DNA of 64,000 bases from assembly GCA_019426215.1 (NCBI GenBank), contig CM033400.1:10648568-10712567 (forward strand). The letters run 5' to 3'. Shown piece by piece: positions 11,480-24,244 of this stretch. Positions within the stretch are counted from its first letter, which is position 1. Every line of letters starts with the position of its first letter. The notes beneath the pieces are model-generated. The model saw only the letters and a list, made by a program, of their open reading frames with translations. It had not been told where the DNA came from and made no database searches. The position numbers and the translations under genes were made by a program. Source of the stretch: Buddleja alternifolia. Lineage: Eukaryota > Streptophyta > Magnoliopsida > Lamiales > Scrophulariaceae.

Positions 11480-13999
11480 AGAGTTGCATATAAACTTCTT
11501 CAGCAAGATCCCCATGAAAAAATGCATTATTTAAATCTAATTGTGCAAGTAACCAACCTTTAGAGGTAGAAATAGCAAGCAAACTTCTAACAATTGTCAT
11601 TTTGGCAACGGGGGAAAAAAGTGTCATGGTAATCCAACCCTAGGTTTGTGTGTATCCCTTAGCAAGCAACCTAGCTTTAAACCTTTCCAATGAGCCATCT
11701 GATTTGTACTTGACTTTATACACCCATTTGCAACCAACGACATGTTTATCAGGGGCTTACTCAGTGATGTACCATCTGTTATTGTCCTCTAAAGCCTTAA
11801 TTTCCAAAGCTATAGCTTCCCTCTATTGAGGACGCTCATAGGATTTTGAATAGTTTGATGGTTCCATGTAGCAATCAATATTGAGAGCTATATGAAGATA
11901 AGAAGGAGGAGTGGAGTGAAAGGATAAATAATTGGCAATATGACACTTGGAAGAAGAACTAGAAGTAGAGCAGACATAGTCTTTCTGCCCTTTAGGTGGA
12001 ACTTTGGCTCTTACAGATTATCTAAGAGAGATAGAAGATGGAGAAGGAAGGAGAAGAGATGGAGAAGGAGAGGTAGAAAGAATAGGGAAAATAGGAACAA
12101 ATTAGGAAAGAGGAGAAGAATCAGAAGAGGAAGAAATAATGAATTCACTGAGATCATTAGGAAAAGGGATGAGAGAGTGAGATGTGCAGACAAAAGCAAA
12201 AGGAAATTTGTCTTCCAAAAACTGAACATCTCTACTGAAAACAATCTTATGAATAGATACATCAAAGAGCTTATTACCTTTTTGTAGATGAGGGTAACCA
12301 ATGAATGCACACTTAACTGCTTTTGGTGCAAACTTATCTCTATTGTGAGCCACAGTTGATGCAAAACAAAGGCATCCAAATAATCTGAGATGGTCATAGT
12401 TAGGAGAGATGTGAAAAAGAAGTTCAAAAGGAGTTTTGTGTTGATGTAGGTGGTAGTAAGAACACACTCACCCCAAAATTGTATAGGTAAAGAAGCCTGA
12501 AACCTATGGGCCCTGGCTGTCTCAAGGACATGCCTGTGTTTCCTTTCTGGTACTCCATTTTGTTGTAGAGTGTAGGCACAACTGTTTTGATGTAAGATGC
12601 CAAAACTAGTAAGAAAAGACCTTAAGGTGTTGAAAAATTCAACTCCATTATCAGATCTAAAACACTTAATAGTGACTTGATATTGTGTGGAAACAAGAGA
12701 AACAAATTTATGAATTAGAGAGGGAACTTCACTCTTAGAAATTATAAGAAAACACCATGTAATCCTTGTGTAATCATCAACCAAGGTTAGAAAGTATCTA
12801 AAGCCAAGATGTGTGGGAGTTTATAAGGACCCCACACATCACAATGTATGAGATCAAAAGCTTGCACAGAGGAAATGACACTTTTTATTGAATGGAAGGC
12901 GTTGATTGTTTTGCTAAAGGACAAACATTACAAGGCATATGTTGCACATTTACTAAATCATGCAAGATAGATACAAGATGTATAATTTTTCCAAAGTAAG
13001 TATGTCCAAGCCTATGGTGCCACGAATTCGTTTATTAGATGACACAGAAGCTAAACAATGAGTTATATGAGAGGAATCAAGAGAATAAAGATCATTGACT
13101 TGGCTACCAATTTCCACAACCTTCATCATCAAATGGTCTTGCATGAGGCAAGAAGTGGAAGTAAATGAAATGAGACACTGAGAATCACAACACAATTTCC
13201 TAACGAAAAGGAGCTTATGTTTGAAACTTGGCACATAGAGAACATTTTTCAGAGTAATAGAGTGAGTGAGATAAATATGGCCAGAGTGAGTGACATATGC
13301 AGTGGTACCATCAAGGAAATAGATAGATTGAGGTTTGGAAAGCTTAGTGGGAGATTCCAGTAAAGAGATACAGTAAGTGATGTGGTCAATGGCTCCACTA
13401 TCTATTACCCAAGTAGTGGTGGAATGAGAAAGAGAAAGACAATGGCAAATACCTGCAAGATGTGATGTATTAGAAGGTGCAGAAGTGGAAGATGATTGCA
13501 GAAGACTAGGTTATTGAGTGACTTGTTCTACAGTGAGTTGAGGAGTGGAAAGAGATGGAGCATAGCATTGGAATTTAAGAACTGTGAAGGATAATCACCC
13601 AAATATATCATCTAGTTGATCCCATGACAGCATGACTATTAATAGAAACATTACTGACCATACTACCACTGTGATTATTGAATTGAGGGGGCATCTGAGA
13701 GTTAACAGTGCTGGGTTTGCCCTTAGATTTTTAGTTAGGAGGAAACTTAAAACATTTGGTAATAACATATCCAGTCCTTGGCTATGTTCACACTATAAAG
13801 GCTTATTTACATTTAGGTCCCAATTCTGTTGATTAGAAAGAGATTGAGAATTTGGATTCCAGGATTTAGTGTGATTGGTCAATAAAGCAGCAATAACATC
13901 TTCTGAAAGATTGAAATGCGACATATCCATTTGGCGCTCCTCTTGTTGAATCATAGAATAAGCATCATCCATCAAATGAAGAGGCTTCATTAAGAGCAT
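11480..13999 (-). pseudogene. gag-pol remnant of copia element A
   Basis: Broken frames read from 13999 down. The gag part carries ALLTNHTKSWNPNSQ. A protease-like site, where WVIDSGA would be expected, lies near 13390-13420. The integrase core is at 12102-12784, with VDDYTR, FRSDNGVEF, and QQNGVPERKHRHVLETARA as its D and E catalytic blocks. The RT fragment at 11430-11627 carries SPVAKMTIVRSLLAI and LDLNNAFFHGDL, then loses similarity at about 11483. Several frameshifts lie between these blocks, so no functional protein can be made. Confidence 0.8.
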
Positions 14000-14439
14000 T
14001 TAACCTCTAACAAGTTTGAAAAATATCCTTTAGTCCCATTAGAAACTACACAAGTTTCAACTCATCTTTTTGTTTTTCCCAAGCACGCATCACATCACAA
14101 CAAATATTCAACTTACACACAGATAGAGAAATCATTGCTTCCAATCCATCTTATAGCTGCTTGAGCTTAGTGAAATAGGACTCAATATTCATATTATCTT
14201 GAGTGCAGCTAGAAAGGTTTGTGGAGGTTAGACTACATAATCATTGTTGTGCTCCCATGGAGGATGGATATACCGATTTCCCTAGATACATCACTGATTA
14301 ACCACAAAATGACTATGTTATTGACCTGTTCCTATTGTAAAAGCAGAAGATCATCATCTCTAGGTCGTGGAATTAAACCACTAGCAAAACCTAGCTTGTT
14401 CCTGTAAGATAGGAAAATTTACATGGACGCCAAGGAATG

Positions 14440-14759
14440 TGTTGAAAATAAGGAAATATGGTTATCTGGCTAAATTGCAGGAATTATTAGGCTGGAATCT
14501 TGCCTAAATTATTTGAGGAGGATTTGATTATATTGTGGAACTTTAATTCAGATTTCTATTTTGTGTAAATAGTTTTAGACAAACTCCTTATGTTAAGGGA
14601 TTTGTCCTAGAATAGGTTATATCATTAGTTAGTTTCCTTTTTTATTATTCTAGTAATCTTCTATAAAAGGGGATCATATAATGCTATTGTAAGTAAGAGA
14701 AAATTATGAGAAGAAATATTATTTTCCTCCAACCTATGTCTCTTACATTTCAGTTTACA
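14440..14759 (+). repeat. 5' LTR of copia element B
   Basis: Starts TGTTGAAAATAAGG and ends CAGTTTACA. A TATA-like CTATAAAAGGGG lies near 14661, suggesting the transcription start of the element shortly after. AGCTAA-type repeats are absent. Confidence 0.95.
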
Positions 14760-14773
14760 TGGTATCAGAGCCA
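14760..14773 (+). other. Primer-binding site of copia element B
   Basis: TGGTATCAGAGCCA directly follows the 5' LTR. It is complementary to the 3' end of initiator methionine tRNA, the usual primer of plant copia elements. Confidence 0.9.
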
Positions 14774-14815
14774 ACTTGGCTGCTGATTCTTTAATTTTAA
14801 ATAAAACACTTAACC

Positions 14816-17800
14816 ATGTCAGACATTTCACTTGATTATGCTCCTCCTCCGATCCAAAATAGTGAAGCCCGGAGAGAGGAGAGTTGTAAGAGTGTAATGC
14901 TTAGAAAAAGGGTTAGTATATTTGCTGAAATGGCATTAGCTGCGTATAATGCAAATGCTAGCAGGAACTTTGCCAACCAAAGGAGGGCAGATGAAGTGGA
15001 GACATGTTCCTTCACCAAAGAGCATTTGGTTCATCTTCTCAAACAGCTAAAATCCAATCATTCATCTGGTATTCCTAATATTTTTCTTGCTCAAACAGGT
15101 AGTAATCCTAATGCTCTGTCCTGTTCTTTATCTTCCTCCCCTTGGATAATAGATTCAGGAGCCTCTGATCACATGACCTCTCTTTCCCACTTATTTAGTA
15201 TCTATTCACCATGTTCTGGACATGAAAAAGTTAGAATCGCAGATGGTAGTTTTTCACCTATTGCAGGAAAAGGCCAAATAAAAATTTCAGAGAAAATAGA
15301 TCTTAAGTCTGTTCTCCATGTTCCTAAACTTGCTTGTAATCTTTTGTCTGTGAGTAAATTATCCAAAGATTCTAATTGTCGTGTCACTTTCTTTGACTCT
15401 CATTGTGAATTTCAGGATCGAAACTCTGGGATGATGATTGGAAGTGCTAGAATGATAGAAGGTCTTTACTACTTCGATGACAACTTTTTTGATAATAAAA
15501 AAGCTCAAGGCCTCGGTAGTATTCATTCTATCCTTGTTCATGAACAAATAATGCTTTGGCATCGTAGGTTAAGACATCCGAGTTTCCCTTATCTTAAATA
15601 TTTGTTCCCTACTTTGTTTAAAAATTTGGATTGTTCATCTTTACAATGTGAAAGTTACTATTTGTCAAAAAGTCATCGTTCAACTTATATTTCAAAACCT
15701 TATCGTCCTTCAAAACCTTTTTATTTAATCCATAGTGACGTTCGGGGACCTTCAAAAATTAGCACAATATCTGGAAAGAAATGGTTTGTGACTTTCATAG
15801 ATGATCATACTCGATTGTGTTGGATATATTGATGAGTGAAAAATCTGAAGTGGAAAATTTGTTCAAAGCCTTTTATATTATGATTGAAAATCATTTCCAA
15901 ACAAAGATCAGTATACTACAGTCTGATAATGGAACTAAATATTTTAATGAATGCTTGAGAAGTTTTTTAAAAGAAAAAGGTGTTCACCATCAATCTACAT
16001 GTCGAGACACCCCTAAACAAAATGGAATTGCTGAAAGAAAAAAATAAACATCTTCTTGAAGTGGCCCGTGCCATAATGTTTTCTATGCATGTTCCAAAGT
16101 ATTTATGGGGAGAAGCTGTTTTAACAGCATCATATTTGATTAATAGGATGCCAACACGAGTTTTGAAGTATATCACACCTTTAGAATGTTTTAAGAAAAT
16201 TTTTCCTACATCTAGAATACATTCTGATCTACCTTTAAAATTTTTTGGTTGCACCGTGTTTGTTCACATACCTAGCACTTTTAGGTCTAAACTTGATCCT
16301 AGGGCTGAAAAATGTGTTTTTATTGGGTACCCCCCAAACAAAAAAGGATACAAGTGCTATAATCCTCAAACTAGAAAAATCCATGTTAGTATGGATGTCT
16401 CTTTTTTAGAAAATCAGCCCCATTTTGGTAAAAATTATCTTCAGGGGGAGAAGGCGAATGATGAAGATAAATTTTGGAGTATTTCAACTCCTTTGCCTAA
16501 TCCAATTTATAGCACTTTCAATGCTCCTTATGATAAATTTGAAACAACAGAAAAAATAGATGTTCAAGATACTGGAAACTTAGGAGATTCTAATCTTCTA
16601 TTACCAAATATAGATGCTTCATCGACAAGGGGAGAAATACTGCATAATTCAACTCATCCGGATACTGAGCTTTTAGTTTATACTAGAAGAAGAACTCAAA
16701 AGGAGAGTAAAGATCAATCTATCAATTTAGCACAAGATCAATCAAATTTCCCAATGGATGAATCCTTGAGAATTCCAGGTAATCCTAGCCCTATTCCTCC
16801 TTCCATTCCAACTCCTCCTTCAATTGTGTTGTCTGACAATGAGTTATCGGACCTTCATGTGCCTATTGCTATCCGAAAAAAGGTTCGTTCTTGCACTAAT
16901 CACCCGATAGCCAAATACTTATCATACCAAAAACTTTCTGACGGTCATAGAGCATTTACTACTAAAATTTCTCACTTGTTTGTTCCGAGAAACATTCAGG
17001 AAGCCCTAGGTGATTCAAATTGGAAATTAGCTGTTATGGAAGAGATGAATGCTCTTAGAAAAAATGACACTTGGGAGGTTGTTGTTTTACCGAGAGATAA
17101 GAGGACAGTTGGGTATAAATGGGTTTTTACTGTAAAATGCAAAGTTGATGGTAGCATAGAAAGATACAAGGCGAGGCTTGTGGCAAAGGGATTTACTCAA
17201 ACATATGGGATAGATTATCAGGAGACATTTGCTCCAGTGGCCAAAATAAACTCAATTCGGATTTTACTTTCTCTAGCCTCTAGTTTCAGCTGGCCATTAC
17301 ATCAATTAGATGTAAAAAACGCCTTTTTAAATGGAGACTTAGTAGAGGAAGTTTTTATGAACTTACCACCAGGTTTTGAGGAAAGGTTCGGCAAAGATAA
17401 AGTTTGTAGATTAAAGAAGTCCCTCTATGGACTCAAACAATCTCCTAGAGCATGGTTTGAACGTTTTGGAATGGCGGTAAAGAGTTATGGTTATTGTCAA
17501 AGTCTAGCAGATCATACTATGTTTTATAAACATTCAAGGGAAGGAAAAATTGCTATTTTGATTGTTTATGTAGATGACATAATCTTGACAGGTGATGATA
17601 ATGTTGAATTAGGCAGATTGAAGAAGAGACTTACTGATGAATTTGAGATCAAAGACTTGGGTGCACTGAAATATTTCCTAGGGATGGAGTTTGCCAGATC
17701 TAAGGAAGGTATATTTGTTAATCAACGCAAATATGTTCTTGATTTACTTGGGGAGACAGGTTTACTTGGTTGCAGGCCGGCTGAAACCCCAACTGAACCT

Positions 17801-18468
17801 AACCAAAAGCTTCAATTTTCTAAACCCGAAGAGGTGGTGAACAAGGAACAATACCAACGACTTGTTGGAAAACTCATTTACTTATCTCATACACGTCCGG
17901 ACATAGCTTTTGCAGTAAGCATGGTGAGTCAATTCATGCATTCACCGGGATCCGAACACTTTGATGCGGTGTATAGGATCTTGAGATATTTAAAAGGAAC
18001 TCCTGGAAAGGGGTTGTTATTTAAAAACCGAGGACATTTACAAATTGAAGCATACACTGATGCGGACTGGGCAGGGAGTGTTACTGATCGAAGATCCACT
18101 TCGGGCTACTGTACCTTTGTTGGTGGAAACCTTGTTACTTGGCGAAGTAAGAAACAAAATGTGGTGGCTAGGAGTAGTGCAGAAGCAGAATTTAGATCAG
18201 TAGCTCAAGGAATTTGTGAGGTAATATGGATTAAAAGATTGTTAGAGAGCTGAAAATATCTAATCCTTCACCCATAAAGGTGTATTGTGACAATAAAGCA
18301 GCCATTTCAATTGCTCATAATCCCGTTCTACATGATAGAACAAAACATGTAGAAGTGGATAAGCATTTCATCAAGGAAAAACTTGATACGGGATTGATTT
18401 GCATGACATATATCCCCACCACAAATCAGATTGCAGATATACTAACAAAGGGGCTACACAAGGCATAA
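14816..18468 (+). pseudogene. pol of copia element B with three single-base frameshifts
   Basis: The frame opens at 14816 (MSDISLDYAPPP). After about 80 residues with no recognisable gag core it reaches the protease at about 15146 (IIDSGASDHM). GAG-pre-integrase follows (ILVHEQIMLWHRRLRHPS, 15526-15580), then integrase (FIDDHTR, LQSDNGTKYF, NGIAERK), RT with YVDD near 17566-17577, and RNase H ([30 protein letters not shown]). The frame breaks near 15830 (one base lost), near 16043 (one extra A in an A-run) and near 18250 (one base lost). Gag is required for particles, so this copy would need help from another element. Confidence 0.92.
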
Positions 18469-18518
18469 TTCGATAGTTTGATCGGCAAGCTGGCAATGGA
18501 AGATATCTTCAAGCCAGC

Positions 18519-18529
18519 TTGAGGGGGAG
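18519..18529 (+). other. Polypurine tract of copia element B
   Basis: TTGAGGGGGAG lies immediately before the TGTTGAAAATA start of the 3' LTR. Confidence 0.85.
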
Positions 18530-18849
18530 TGTTGAAAATAAGGAAATATGGTTATCTGGCTAAATTGCAGGAATTATTAGGCTGGAATCTTGCCTAAATT
18601 ATTTGAGGAGGATTTGATTATATTGTGGCACTTTAATTCAGATTTCTATTTTGTGTACATAGTTTTAGACAAACTCCTTATGTTAAGGGATTTGTCCTAG
18701 AATAGGTTATATCATTAGTTAGTTTCCTTTTTTATTATTCTAGTAATCTTTTATAAAAGGGGATCATATAATGCTATTGTAAGTAAGAGAAAATTATGAG
18801 AAGAAATATTATTTTCCTCCAACCTATGTCTCTTACATTTCAGTTTATA
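18530..18849 (+). repeat. 3' LTR of copia element B
   Basis: Same length (320 bp) as the 5' LTR. Four differences are seen (GGAA/GGCA, GTAAAT/GTACAT, TTCTATA/TTTTATA, terminal ACA/ATA). The last changes the canonical terminal CA. Confidence 0.95.
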
Positions 18850-19040
18850 GAATGTAGTTAGATGCACTGATCAGAGGTTGATTTAGAAGAATCATACAAG
18901 GCATTTCTGAATTTTGAAGAATAAATGAGCTAGGAGGAATGGTGATCTCAAAATAACCTTCACCAGTAAGCGCCTTGCTCTATTTGAATCACAAAAACAC
19001 GATGTAATCGTGAAAGAAAAATCTCACCGAAACAAACCTG

Positions 19041-19300
19041 GCTCTTGATACCATGTTGAGAATCAAGAAAGCATATGAAATGCAAAAGAATCAAAGCAGA
19101 GAGAAATTGGGGAAGAAAGATATTTCTTCTGTATTGTTTTCATAAAAATGACAAAAGGCTACCCTAATGCTATTTATAGTAAGGTGCAAGTGGAATCCAA
19201 GTAAAAAATTTACACTTCCAAGATGACCTTCAAAGATCCAAGATTGGAATTCAATGGTCAAAAAAAATATTCAATATTCAAAGAAGACTTCTTCAAATCA
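19041..19300 (-). repeat. Primer-binding site and 5' LTR of copia element A
   Basis: On the minus strand TGGTATCAAGAGC (19041-19053) follows an LTR ending in ...CTCAACA (plus strand TGTTGAG from 19054). The LTR runs towards higher coordinates. Its outer end is not clear; I place it near 19300, before the leader of element C. Confidence 0.6.
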
Positions 19301-19304
19301 AGCA

Positions 19305-22230
19305 TGTTCAATCATAAAAAAATGCATAGATTAAATTACGTATTAAATAAGTTTAGTCTTTTCCATTGCATAGAACACCTATAAATAAGTGTACTCTATG
19401 ATCATTTGATATAAGGAAAATTCTTATCAATATAAAAATATAAAAAGCAAGATTGCAACTTTAAATCTTTCTCTCAATTATCAATCTTTGTCCAGAAAAT
19501 TGTGATATCTAGAGCCAAGTTCAAATATCCTACCCGTCACTCCTATAATGGCCACAAATCAAATTAAAACCATATTTTATTATACTCCAAATCAAGTACC
19601 AATCTGTGGAGACGAGCATTTTGATTATTGGAGTAGCCAAATGAAAGCTCTATTTATCTCTCAAGATATATGGGATATTGTGAAAGAAATATATCCACAA
19701 CCACCTTTGAATAATGAAGAGTGGAATAATGCACAAAAGCAAGAGTACAAGAAAATTTTTAAAAAGATGCAAGTGCTCTTAGATATATTCAACAAGGTTT
19801 TAGCAAAACTATATATCCAAGAATTCATGGTGTCAAGAAGGCCAAGGAAGTGTGGGATATCTTGAAAGAAGGTTTTCAAGGAAACGAAAAGGTGACATCA
19901 ATCAAATTACAATATCTTTGGAGAGAGTTTGATAATTTGGCGAAAAAGGATAATGAAGGAATGCAAATCTTTCTAACAAGAGTTGCTGAAATTGTGAATC
20001 AAATAATAAGTTTTGGAGATACAATTGAAGAAAAGAAAATCGTCCAAAACGTCCTACAGAGTCTTCCCTCTAAATTAATTATGTTGTTGTTGCCATAGAA
20101 GAATCGAAAGATTTGGCGGTATTTACTTTTAGCGAATTATCAAGTTCACTACAAGTACATGATGAAAGATTAAGCAAATCCTCAAATTAGCCCGTGAAGC
20201 AACCGTTAGAGTCAAAATTGAATTTTCTCAAAATAAAAATTATCAAAAAGGGAAAGGAAAAGGAGGATCGTTTCAAGGAAGAGGAGGATCGGTCAAGGAC
20301 AAGGAAGAGGAAAAGGACAAGGTTTCAAACTAAAATACAATGAAGAAAAATACAAAATCATCAAGCAACAAATTCTAGCAAATGTTGCATCATTTGTAGG
20401 TAAACAAATCATGAAACAAAAAAATATTTTTTCAAATGCAAGAACTGTAGAAATCCAACCATTCACAAAGAGATTGTTGGCATCAAAATCAACCTGAGAA
20501 AGATGAAGCAAATTTCACAAAAGATGAAGGAGATCAACATGTTTCATTCATGTCGGTTCAACAACAACCACAAAATGTGTGGTATGTCGATAGCGGTTGT
20601 AGAAGCCACATGACTGGGGATAGAAGTATTTTTGTTAAGCTTGACAAAAATTTCACTTCTCAAGTCAAGCTTGGTGATGGCCAATTACATAAAGCTGAAG
20701 GAAAGAGTACTATTGCTATCCAAACAAAGGAAGGAAAAAGAAGACTCATAGGCGATGTTCTTTTCGTGCCTAGCTTAACGAGCAATCTTCTAAGCTTCGG
20801 GCAACTTCTTTAAAAAACGGTATTCTGTATTTTTTGATAATAAAGAATGCAGAAATATGGATATGAAGAACAACATCACCATTGCCTTTATCCAAATGAG
20901 CTCGAACAAAGTCTTTTCTATGGTGATGCCTATTGAAGAAAAAGTCGCTTATAAAGAAGAAAGTGTTGATCAATCTCAACTTTGGCATTTGAGATATGGT
21001 TTCATCTAGACAACAAAGGGCTGCAACTTCTAAAACAAAAGAATATGGTTGTTGGGCTTCCTCAAATCGAGAGCAAAGATGAAGTATGTGAAGCTTACGT
21101 ATATCGAAAAATGCATCTACTTCCCTTCCCAAAAAATTCTTGGAGAGCTAAAGAACCGTTGGAGCTTATTCATGCAGACATATCCCAAATTTTTTCGATT
21201 GGAAACATGAGGTACTTCATTCTATTTGTTGATGACTACACAAGGATGATGTGTGTTTATTTCCTACATGAAAAATTCGAGGCATTTTCGGTATTTCTTA
21301 AGTTCAAGGTGCTTTTGGAAAAACAAAGTGGTCGTGAAATTAAAAATTTTCGAATTTATCGTGGTGATGAGTTTATCTACACTCCTTTTATGGATTATTC
21401 CAAAGAAAATGAAATTCAAAGGCAACTCACTGTTCGAAGAATTCCTCAACAAAATTGAATAGCCGAGAGAAAAAATCGAACCATCACTGAAATGGCGAGA
21501 AACATGCTGACTGGAAAAGGATTACCCAAGAAATTTTGGGCTTAAGCTGTGCACACATCTATTTATATCTTGAATAGATGTTCGACAAAGGTGATGCTAA
21601 ATTAGACACCATTTGAGGCATTCTACAAGAAGAACCTGTCATTGATCACTTGAAGATTTTTGGATGCATAGCTTACTCTCATATCTTTGCTTCAAATAGA
21701 GATAAGTTTGATGAGAAGTGTGAAAAACTCATTTTTATTGGATATAGCAATGAGTCAAAAGGCTATCATCTTTACAATCCAATAACTTGCGAGCTTGTGG
21801 TCTCAAGAAATGTGATAATTGATAAAATGGCATCTTGGAGTTGGAAAGAAGATTCTACTCAATCAACTACTCCAAATGAATTTTTTGAGCCACCAACAAG
21901 GGAAGATGAAGGTGATCTTGCAACTCCACTTCAAGGTCCACTTATTAATCCGCCAATGGAAGAAAATCTATGTTCAGATTCTCCGGTAAGAAAGACTCGT
22001 TCTTTAAGAGATATTTATGAAAATTGCGATATTGCTTTCTTTACCATTGAACCTACAAGTTTTGAAGTCGCTGGAAAATAAGAAGTATGGAAAAAAGCGA
22101 TGAAAAAAGAAATTACAATGATATAGAAAAATAAAACTTAGGAATTGGTGGATATGCTAACACACAAGAATGTGATTGGGCTTAAATGGATTTTCAAAAT
22201 GAAACTCCATGAAGATGGTAGACACAACAT
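19305..22230 (+). mobile_element. Copia element C (5' part, truncated)
   Basis: A probable 5' LTR (about 19305-19497, with TATA-like CCTATAAATAAG near 19380) is followed by a degenerate primer-binding site, TGATATCTAGAGCC. Gag, zinc knuckle, protease and integrase come next, then the first residues of RT (GLKWIFKMKLHEDG). The sequence ends abruptly at about 22230, where a gypsy-type LTR begins. RT core, RNase H and 3' LTR are missing. Confidence 0.8.
19548..22230 (+). pseudogene. gag-pol remnant of copia element C
   Basis: Gag starts at 19548 (MATNQIKT; core YWSSQMKALF) and continues out of frame at 19850-20096 (MWDILKEGFQG, LQSLPSK). A basic, Cys-containing region follows (20230-20510). Protease lies at 20550-20813 (VDSGCRSHMTG). 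Integrase is split over 20982-21458 and 21470-21650, with DDYTR and the degraded FRIYRGDEF block. The C-terminal integrase stretch at 21650-22081 carries FGCIAYSHI and FIGYSNESKGYHLYNP. Stops and frameshifts occur at least five times. Confidence 0.82.
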
Positions 22231-23866
22231 CTTTTTTTTGTGCCGGATCAGGCATGCTTGAAAGTTTGGAATTTACTACTGATATATGCCAATTTTACAC
22301 ACGATTCGCCCAGTTTAGCAAATTGATTTTGATGGTTTCTTTGATAATTTGATCACATATGATGCTTTGACCTTTGTTTTCTCATATTTTATAGAATAAC
22401 ATAACATTTGGAGGGAAATAACAAGGATTGAAGGTAAATCATGCATAAAGAGAAAAACTGTCTGCGCAGTGCTAGCGTTTATGGAATAGATTTCTCTACC
22501 CTTGTCCAAATTACACACTTGGTACACCAATGGAAACATAAGTGGCAAAGGTACATTTCTTATGTTGAAGACAAAGATCAGATACGATGGAGTTTTCTCA
22601 TTCAGTGACTTGTGAGACAATTTTATCATCTTTAACGTTTGATTTTGGATTTGGTGTCTTCTTGAAAGTTGTAGATATTTGTTTTAGGATTCTATAACAA
22701 CTTGAATCAGATTATTCCGACATTGGTAGAGAAAGTTATACATATTTTACCAAAACTGGACGGAGCAGCAGGGGAACGCCGCGGCGTTCACCACTCAACG
22801 CCGCGGCAATGATAAGCAGAATGGAACGCCACGGCATTCAACACCCAACGCCGCGGCATTTGAGGCGGAGGACTTGTCTATAAATAGACCATTCAGGTCA
22901 TTTCTACAAAAAGAGACACTTGAGAGCAGCCAAACACCAAAAGGGAGGAGAGAAACACTTTGGAAAGAAGATTGAAAGTCATAACGTCTGCTTGAAGCCC
23001 CGGATTCGCAAGACGACGGAGAATTCAACGAGGGATCAAAATCATCACGATTATTCGGGAGTTTTTACATCTTTATTTCTTAACTTTGTCCAACTCTCTA
23101 ATATGATTTGTATGATTCAGATCCGTACTTATGACATGAATATGAGCTAAACTTATTTGATTAAGGTCGTGGCTAGGCCGTTTATGTTATTTTGATTGTT
23201 CTTGCTTTGGTTTTTATTGGATTAATGTTGATTTTAGTTATGTATTCAATAGTTGATCTCAATGCTTCACTTGTTTGATCACCAAGTGTTCGATAAAATG
23301 CCTAGGTTAGAGATCGAGAGATAATAACCTAGGGAAGATATAAACATTGAATACCCTATAGTTAAACCGACTAGAGATAGACTCGGTTTCTTTAGGTGGC
23401 TTTCCATTCACGTGGGGAATTCCTAGACCTTAAATGCATCTTTGTTAAGACGGGTTTTCATATAGAGATATATAGGAAATCGTTAACTAAGGTAGGGTTG
23501 CTATGCCAAGAGATTGGGTAGTACGTACGTTAGGGAATTTCGCCTTGGCTAAATCCATCTAATACTCCATTAGAACCTTAATCACAATCGAAATACATAA
23601 ATGGTTTAACCATGTGCCTTAATCGCTTCTCTCCATTGTTTTCTCCTTTTGTTTGGTTTGAAGTTGCCTTAGTTTATTTTCTTGTTTTGATAATTAGTTA
23701 AATCAACCTCTTATCGACCAATCTAACTTAGAAAAGAATAATACAGTAGTCTCGGTACTTAGATAGTAGTTGTCCCTGTGGAGACGATAAACCCGGACTT
23801 AACGTCCACTTTATTACTACACACGACCAGTACACTTGCTGTGCATACACGTAAGATTCTGTCATG
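22231..23866 (+). repeat. Ty3/gypsy-type LTR, probably solo
   Basis: Non-coding sequence that replaces element C at 22231. It contains four copies of a short GC-rich motif, AACGCC(G/A)CGGC(A/G), between 22775 and 22860, a TATA-like TCTATAAATAGACC near 22876, and a tail with TTGTCCCTGTGGAGACGA (23770) and GTACACTTGC (23831). That tail is typical of plant gypsy LTR ends of the Athila/Tat branch. Exact ends and target duplication were not resolved. No ORF in it is convincing. Confidence 0.55.
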
Positions 23867-24149
23867 TCAACTACCTTATTAACAACTTTTCCAATGACAC
23901 CTTCTATTCTTCCCATAAGTTGTTCCAGGTCCAGCACACTTTGAGGAGAAGCGTCTTTCCCGCTTGTTTGCTGTCCTAGAGAATTGTCCATTCCTGGATT
24001 CTGTAGGTTATCCGCTATTCACCTGACCAGGTTGGCCGGTGTTGTAGGCGTAGCCTATTCAACCCTAGATGGGGACAACATCGCCTTCTTCCCATTTCCA
24101 CCATTCTCGATCAAATTTTCCACTCCCAACATATCTTTATCTGCCATCA
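23867..24149 (-). pseudogene. Gypsy gag N-terminal fragment
   Basis: Minus-strand frames starting near 24147 (MADKDMLGVENLIENG) and continuing at 23991 (MDNSLGQQTSGKDASPQ, VLDLEQLMGRIEGV). They end abruptly at about 23867, next to the neighbouring LTR. Position directly downstream of an LTR and primer-binding-like site suggests the start of a gypsy gag. A stop at about 24056 breaks it. Confidence 0.45.
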
Positions 24150-24244
24150 CAAATTATTAACATGAAAGAAAAAAAAAAGTGCAAAAAAATAAAATTACCT
24201 CAAGCCTTATTTTGCTCAGAACTTCCCTAGACGGTGCTAATTCA

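Larger units (their letters stand above)
14440..18849 (+). mobile_element. Copia element B: young, complete, gag-less
   Basis: Two 320-bp LTRs (14440-14759 and 18530-18849) flank a 3.8-kb interior. They differ at only four positions by my reading. A perfect 5-bp target duplication, GAATG, lies at 14435-14439 and 18850-18854. The tRNA-Met primer-binding site follows the 5' LTR, and a polypurine tract precedes the 3' LTR. Protease, integrase, RT and RNase H are recognisable, but nearly all of gag is absent and three single-base indels break the frame. It sits inside minus-strand element A. Confidence 0.95.
11480..19300 (-). mobile_element. Copia element A (minus strand), interrupted by element B
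   Basis: Reading leftwards on the minus strand: LTR end and primer-binding site (19041-19053), leader, [element B 14440-18849], gag remnant (about 13793-13999), protease (about 13380-13440), GAG-pre-integrase (12953-13234), integrase (12102-12784) and the start of RT (11480-11830). The 3' half (rest of RT, RNase H, 3' LTR) is missing, cut off at the junction with the Angela-like LTR near 11480. Confidence 0.8.

Noticed and set aside
11940..12287. Arg/Lys-rich + strand frame of 115 residues
   Set aside because: It lies opposite the integrase of copia element A and owes its composition to reverse reading of Leu/Phe-rich decayed coding DNA.
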